NCBI GenBank assembly: GCA_017554135.1
Contig: JAFZIX010000217.1
Span: forward strand, 1-9,948
Direction of reading: 5' to 3'
Source of the DNA: Bacteroidales bacterium
Lineage (GTDB): Bacteria; Bacteroidota; Bacteroidia; Bacteroidales; UBA932
Length of the DNA stretch: 9,948 nt
Part shown: positions 7,207 through 9,948 of the stretch, in pieces
Position numbering within the stretch: the first letter of the stretch is position 1
How the letters are laid out: each line of letters starts with the position of its first letter
Position numbers and translations under genes: made by a program
Notes under the pieces: model-generated
What the model saw: only the letters and a program-made list of their open reading frames with translations
The model's database searches: none
What the model was told of the DNA's origin: nothing

Positions 7207-8462
7207 TTCTCGTATATCAGGGATGCCCAGATGAAGGGGCCGACTCCCTTGGGGTCGTTTTCGGTAATCTTTTCGTGGATGTAGTAGTCATAGTCCCCGC
7301 TGCGGTTTTCTTTGCCTCCGAGGCCGGCCACGGCGCAGCACTGCGTGAGGGTGATGGTGTCGTCTCCGTTATCGTGCACGAAAGCCTTGACAAACTTCCT
7401 GTAGAGATTGCGGGCGTACTTTTTAAGCTCGGGCGAATAGCCCTTCGCAGCGGCCTTCAGATACACATAAGTGAACATCGCAGAGCAGGTGGCCTCGATG
7501 TAATTGCCCTCACGCCCGGGGCAGTCCAGCACCTGGTACCACATTCCGGTGGCGGGATCAGCAAACTGCTGCAGGGTATCCAGAATGGTAATGAGTATGT
7601 CGAGGAGGTCCTGGCGGGCAGGATTATCCTCCGGGAAATAGTCCAGGACATCTATCAGAGCCATCAGGTACCAGCCCATCGCGCGGCCCCAGGAATGGGC
7701 AGACTGGCCGGTGACGGGATCCGCCCAGAACATGCTCTTGCTCTCGTCCCAGGCATGACGCAGAAGACCGGTGGCAGGATCGTAGCACTTGGAGTATGCG
7801 GTGCAGAACTGATGGGCTATATCATTGAAAACCTGCCGCTTAGCATCGTCATCCAGGAATCTGTCTGCATACATCGCATAGAAAGGCTGGGCCATGTAGA
7901 GGCCGTCCAGCCAGACTTGATAGGGGTATATCTTTTTATGCCAGAAGTTTCCGGTTTCAGTGCGCGGTTGGGTTTTTACCTGCTGGTAGATGCTGTCTAT
8001 CGCCGCGCGGTATTTCTCTTTTCCGGTAAGGTCGTATAGTTTGAAAAGCGTCCGGGCGGGGCAGATGTGGTCGACGTTGTAGTTGCTGCGTTTGTAGTTC
8101 GCCCCGATGCTGCCGTCTTCGTTGATTATTGCGTCGTACCATACGTCGACGTACTGGGTTATGCAATTAGATTCCTTCACCTGCTTTGCAGGTTCGGAAT
8201 GACAGTCGTTGTCATTCCGAGGAGCGTCAGCGACGAAGGAACCCGCAACGTCCAGCATCGCCAGCAGTTCCAGCCCGGTAGTATAGTTCCACTTCAGGCG
8301 GCCGGCCATGCCATCCAAGTCTGCCGCGGACGGGCAGCGCTGCATTTCCGAACGCACCATACGCACAGACATGGGCTCACGCGCGCAAGAAACAAGACCA
8401 AAGAACACGGCGAGGATTCCCACCGTGAAATGTATCGCGCTATAGTTCAACGACTTATGCAT
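7203..8462 (-). CDS. GH105 unsaturated (rhamno)galacturonyl hydrolase, lipoprotein
   Basis: Removes the 4,5-unsaturated galacturonyl residue left by pectin lyases from the non-reducing end of oligosaccharides. The 419-aa product has the alpha/alpha-barrel signature blocks of GH105: WNYTTGLELLAMLD (58-71), YNVDHICPARTLFKLYD (128-144, D131 equivalent to a conserved active-site Asp), NFWHKKIYPYQVWLDGLYM (172-190, D186 the likely acid/base), and SWGRAMGWYLMALIDVLDYF (257-276). It ends with GVGPFIWASLIYE, a usual family end. The start at 8462 gives a signal peptide with lipobox LVSC (Cys26); an in-frame TAG two codons upstream excludes a longer form. Residues about 74-98 come from an inserted palindromic DNA element and do not resemble the family. 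It is the first gene of the operon and overlaps the lyase start by 4 nt. Activity is probable, since all recognised motifs are intact. Confidence 0.93.
   Translation of the reverse strand: MHKSLNYSAIHFTVGILAVFFGLVSCAREPMSVRMVRSEMQRCPSAADLDGMAGRLKWNYTTGLELLAMLDVAGSFVADAPRNDNDCHSEPAKQVKESNCITQYVDVWYDAIINEDGSIGANYKRSNYNVDHICPARTLFKLYDLTGKEKYRAAIDSIYQQVKTQPRTETGNFWHKKIYPYQVWLDGLYMAQPFYAMYADRFLDDDAKRQVFNDIAHQFCTAYSKCYDPATGLLRHAWDESKSMFWADPVTGQSAHSWGRAMGWYLMALIDVLDYFPEDNPARQDLLDILITILDTLQQFADPATGMWYQVLDCPGREGNYIEATCSAMFTYVYLKAAAKGYSPELKKYARNLYRKFVKAFVHDNGDDTITLTQCCAVAGLGGKENRSGDYDYYIHEKITENDPKGVGPFIWASLIYEK
8170..8243. repeat. Palindromic multi-hairpin element inserted in frame in GH105
   Basis: The outer arms GATTCCTTC (8170-8178) and GAAGGAACC (8235-8243) pair at 8 of 9 positions. 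Inside lie three hairpins. The first is ACCTGC/GCAGGT with a TTT loop (8179-8193). The second is TCGGAATGAC/GTCATTCCGA with a 7-nt loop (8194-8220). The third is CGTC/GACG with an AGC loop (8225-8235, sharing one base with the outer arm). The layout is cloverleaf-like. Translated on the minus strand it gives residues 74-98, with APRNDNDCHSEPAKQVKES as its core. From memory, GTCATTCCGAGG-type sequences are dispersed palindromic repeats in many Bacteroidota and some other bacterial genomes, usually between genes. No second copy was seen in this window. Confidence 0.8.
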
Positions 8463-8551
8463 ATACGCCTATGCGTTATTACACACCCGATTTTACACAA
8501 TTAGTTATTAGTCAGCACATTACGTTTTACGCGCATTTAACTCATCGGTTG

Positions 8552-8559
8552 CAAATATA
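8552..8559 (-). promoter_or_regulatory. Probable -7 promoter box of the GH105-PL1-susC-susD operon
   Basis: The minus strand reads TATATTTG, an exact match to the Bacteroides -7 consensus TAnnTTTG. It lies 89 nt before the GH105 ATG, giving a leader of roughly 80 nt. No TTTG box is seen at the expected -33 distance; that place is occupied by the GC-rich hairpin at 8577-8592. A weak basal promoter needing an activator would fit this. There is no SD before the GH105 start, and the leader contains a direct repeat ATTAGT-T-ATTAGT (plus strand, 8500-8512). Confidence 0.5.
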
Positions 8560-8576
8560 GCAATCTTTTTTGATTT

Positions 8577-8600
8577 CCGTGCACGGGCACGGTTTTTTTT
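8577..8600 (+). terminator. Hairpin plus T-run, intrinsic-terminator-like
   Basis: On the plus strand the arms CCGTGC (8577-8582) and GCACGG (8587-8592) enclose a 4-nt ACGG loop and are followed at once by eight T (8593-8600). That is the layout of a rho-independent terminator reading rightward. The left part, CCGTGCACGG, is also a perfect 10-bp palindrome, so an operator is an alternative. No plus-strand gene precedes it, so it may end antisense transcription or a small RNA. It also sits where a -33 box for the minus operon would be expected. Confidence 0.5.
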
Positions 8601-8606
8601 CAAATA

Positions 8607-8625
8607 TTCATTTTTGTTCATTTTT
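8607..8625. repeat. Tandem direct repeat upstream of the second susC promoter
   Basis: Two copies of TTCATTTTT (8607-8615 and 8617-8625) are separated by one G, a 10-bp period equal to about one helix turn. They lie about 45-65 nt before the TACATTTG box, where an activator could bind. This could also be simple AT-rich sequence. Confidence 0.4.
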
Positions 8626-8631
8626 CAACCT

Positions 8632-8641
8632 ATTCCGGAAT
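8632..8641. promoter_or_regulatory. 10-bp perfect palindrome, possible operator
   Basis: ATTCCGGAAT is its own reverse complement and ends 9 nt before the putative -33 box of the plus-strand promoter. It is GC-containing within a strongly AT-rich stretch, which makes it stand out. No known regulator site is recognised. Confidence 0.3.
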
Positions 8642-8650
8642 TTTTTAAAC

Positions 8651-8679
8651 ATTGCTATTATATATAATGGGTACATTTG
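8651..8679 (+). promoter_or_regulatory. Probable promoter of the second susC-like gene
   Basis: TACATTTG (8672-8679) matches the Bacteroides -7 consensus TAnnTTTG exactly. ATTG (8651-8654) is a near match to the -33 TTTG box, with a 17-nt spacer, slightly shorter than usual. Transcription would start near 8686, giving an A-rich leader of about 33 nt without an SD, typical of the phylum. Confidence 0.6.
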
Positions 8680-8718
8680 CAAAAAGAAACTAATTACCAA
8701 AAATAAAACCATCAATTG

Positions 8719-9948
8719 ATGAAAAGATTCAAACTAACGGCTTTCCTGCTGATTCTTGCAATCGCCTCCTCGGTGCAGGCTTTTGCACAGGAAATCACGA
8801 TCAGCGGACGCATAACCGACTCCGAAACGGGAGAATCACTCCCCGGGGCTGCGGTTATGATTCAGGGAACCAAGAAAGGCGTAGTGACCGATGCCGATGG
8901 TAATTATTCCATCGCGGCGCCGAAAGACGCCACTCTCGAAGTGGAGCATATGGGCTACGACATCAGGATTATCCCGGTAAAGAACAGAACGAAGATCAAC
9001 ATCACCCTGTTCACTTCGGCTTATCTTCTGGACGAGGTCGTGGCTATCGGCTACGGCTACGTCAAGAAAAGCGACCTGAGCTCAGCCATTTCCGTCATCG
9101 GAGAAGGGGACATCAACAAGACGCCCGTCACCTCCATCGACCAGGCCCTTCAGGGTAATGCGGCCGGCGTCCTTGTCATGACGACTTCCGCAGAACCTGG
9201 CGGAGACGTGACGATGCGCGTGCGCGGCAGCAGCTCCATTTCCGGAGAAACCGAGCCCCTCATCGTCATCGACAACATCCCCTCGGACCAGACAGCCATG
9301 ACCATGCTGAACCCCAGCGATGTCACCTCCGTGGAAGTTCTGAAAGATGCCGCCGCAACGGCCATTTACGGTTCCCGCGGCGCCAACGGCGTCATAATGA
9401 TTACCACCAAGAGCGGTGTCGAGGGCAAAGCACAGCTGAATATCAATGCCAAGTACGGAATATCCACCCCGAGGTACAAGATCGAAATGATGGATTCCCC
9501 CGCTTACGCAGCCTACGATAATCTGGGCCGTATGAACTGGGGCGTCAGTTCGTTCAACACACTGCGGCCGGACACGCTGAAAACCACCGATTTCCAGGCC
9601 CAGCTCCTCAGGGAAATGGCTCGCCAGCAGGAATACACGGCATCGGTGCGCGGCGGTTCCAAGACCATGCGCTACTATGTGTCCGGAGGATACCTCAACC
9701 AGACCGGTATCCTGAAGAATTCCTCCAACGACAGGTTCTCCCTGAGAGGCAAATTCAACGTCGAGCTGGCCGAAAACCTCCATCTGGATATAAACACCTC
9801 CATGTCCACCCAGAAAACGGAGAAAGTCGCTTCCGGAGGATCCGGAGCCACCCTGCGCATGCTGATGATCAAGCCCACGAACACCCTCAACGGCACATCC
9901 ACCGGGGACGGTATGTATCTGGATGAGGAAACCGGTGAGTGGAAGGTC
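8719..9948 (+). CDS. Second SusC/RagA-family TonB-dependent transporter (3'-truncated by window)
   Basis: An open frame of 410 codons runs from the ATG at 8719 to the window end without a stop. It begins with a signal peptide (MKRFKLTAFLLILAIASSVQ, then AFAQ, 1-24). A carboxypeptidase-regulatory-like domain follows (about 25-98, with ISGRITDSETGESLPGAAVM), then a TonB-box segment DEVVAIGYGY (105-114). The plug (about 119-232) has RVRGSSSISGE (168-178) and the family signature VEVLKDAAATAIYGSRGANG (205-224), and the first barrel strands follow, including ASVRGGSKTMRYYVSGGYLN (308-327). About 600-650 residues of barrel are missing to the right. It shares the family motifs but little else with the susC at 2110-5340, so it is a distinct paralogue. 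It is transcribed divergently from the pectin operon and probably heads another susC/susD locus. Its cargo cannot be told from this part. Confidence 0.95.
   Translation, partial: MKRFKLTAFLLILAIASSVQAFAQEITISGRITDSETGESLPGAAVMIQGTKKGVVTDADGNYSIAAPKDATLEVEHMGYDIRIIPVKNRTKINITLFTSAYLLDEVVAIGYGYVKKSDLSSAISVIGEGDINKTPVTSIDQALQGNAAGVLVMTTSAEPGGDVTMRVRGSSSISGETEPLIVIDNIPSDQTAMTMLNPSDVTSVEVLKDAAATAIYGSRGANGVIMITTKSGVEGKAQLNINAKYGISTPRYKIEMMDSPAYAAYDNLGRMNWGVSSFNTLRPDTLKTTDFQAQLLREMARQQEYTASVRGGSKTMRYYVSGGYLNQTGILKNSSNDRFSLRGKFNVELAENLHLDINTSMSTQKTEKVASGGSGATLRMLMIKPTNTLNGTSTGDGMYLDEETGEWKV

Larger units (their letters stand above)
8463..8718. other. Divergent intergenic regulatory region between two loci
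   Basis: This 256-nt AT-rich gap separates the two outward-reading transcription units and is the only substantial non-coding stretch in the window. It contains one TAnnTTTG box per direction, the plus-strand hairpin/T-run, the 9-bp tandem repeat and the 10-bp palindrome listed separately. No open frame with family resemblance is seen in it. The compactness suggests both units may respond to a shared regulator encoded outside the window. Confidence 0.7.

Noticed and set aside
8500..8512. Direct repeat ATTAGT-T-ATTAGT in the GH105 leader
   Set aside because: Short and AT-rich, with no matching copy elsewhere in the intergenic region; too weak to call as an operator.
8463..8551. Riboswitch in the GH105 leader
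   Set aside because: The leader is under 90 nt and shows no recognisable aptamer core or minus-strand terminator/anti-terminator pair.
9082..9783. Minus-strand open frame (about 230 codons) at the right end
   Set aside because: It is the shadow of the plus-strand SusC-type gene that starts at 8719 and runs off the window; that frame carries all the TonB-transporter motifs.

Overview
The window looks like part of a genome from the order Bacteroidales (phylum Bacteroidota). The evidence is two SusC/RagA-type TonB-dependent transporters, a SusD/RagB partner, lipoprotein signal peptides on the other complete proteins, and promoter-like TAnnTTTG boxes of the Bacteroides type. The DNA is fairly GC-rich for this order; I cannot name a genus.

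Left and centre (positions 8462 down to 1, minus strand): a very compact polysaccharide utilisation locus, read right to left as GH105 lipoprotein - PL1 pectate lyase lipoprotein - SusC - SusD - start of another lipoprotein cut by the window edge. Junctions are a 4-nt ATGA overlap, then gaps of 12, 17 and 11 nt, so this is almost certainly one operon. The enzyme pair points to pectin (homogalacturonan or a related galacturonide chain). The lyase would cut polygalacturonate by beta-elimination. SusD and SusC would capture and import the unsaturated oligosaccharides. The GH105 would remove the terminal 4,5-unsaturated galacturonyl residue. Unusually, both enzymes precede susC/susD.

Right (8463-8718): a 256-nt divergent intergenic region. 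It holds one TAnnTTTG box for each direction, a GC hairpin followed by eight T on the plus strand, a tandem 9-bp direct repeat and a 10-bp palindrome.

Far right (8719-9948, plus strand): the first 410 codons of a second SusC-family transporter, open to the window edge. It probably opens a second, divergently transcribed locus whose substrate is not visible here.

The most unusual signal is a 74-bp multi-hairpin palindromic element at 8170-8243. It lies in frame inside the GH105 gene and is translated as about 25 residues that do not look like the family. No CRISPR array, tRNA, rRNA, transposase or phage gene was seen, and no transcription regulator lies in the window. Apart from the inserted element and the intergenic hairpin, this is a recognisable pectin-type locus rather than a new class of system.
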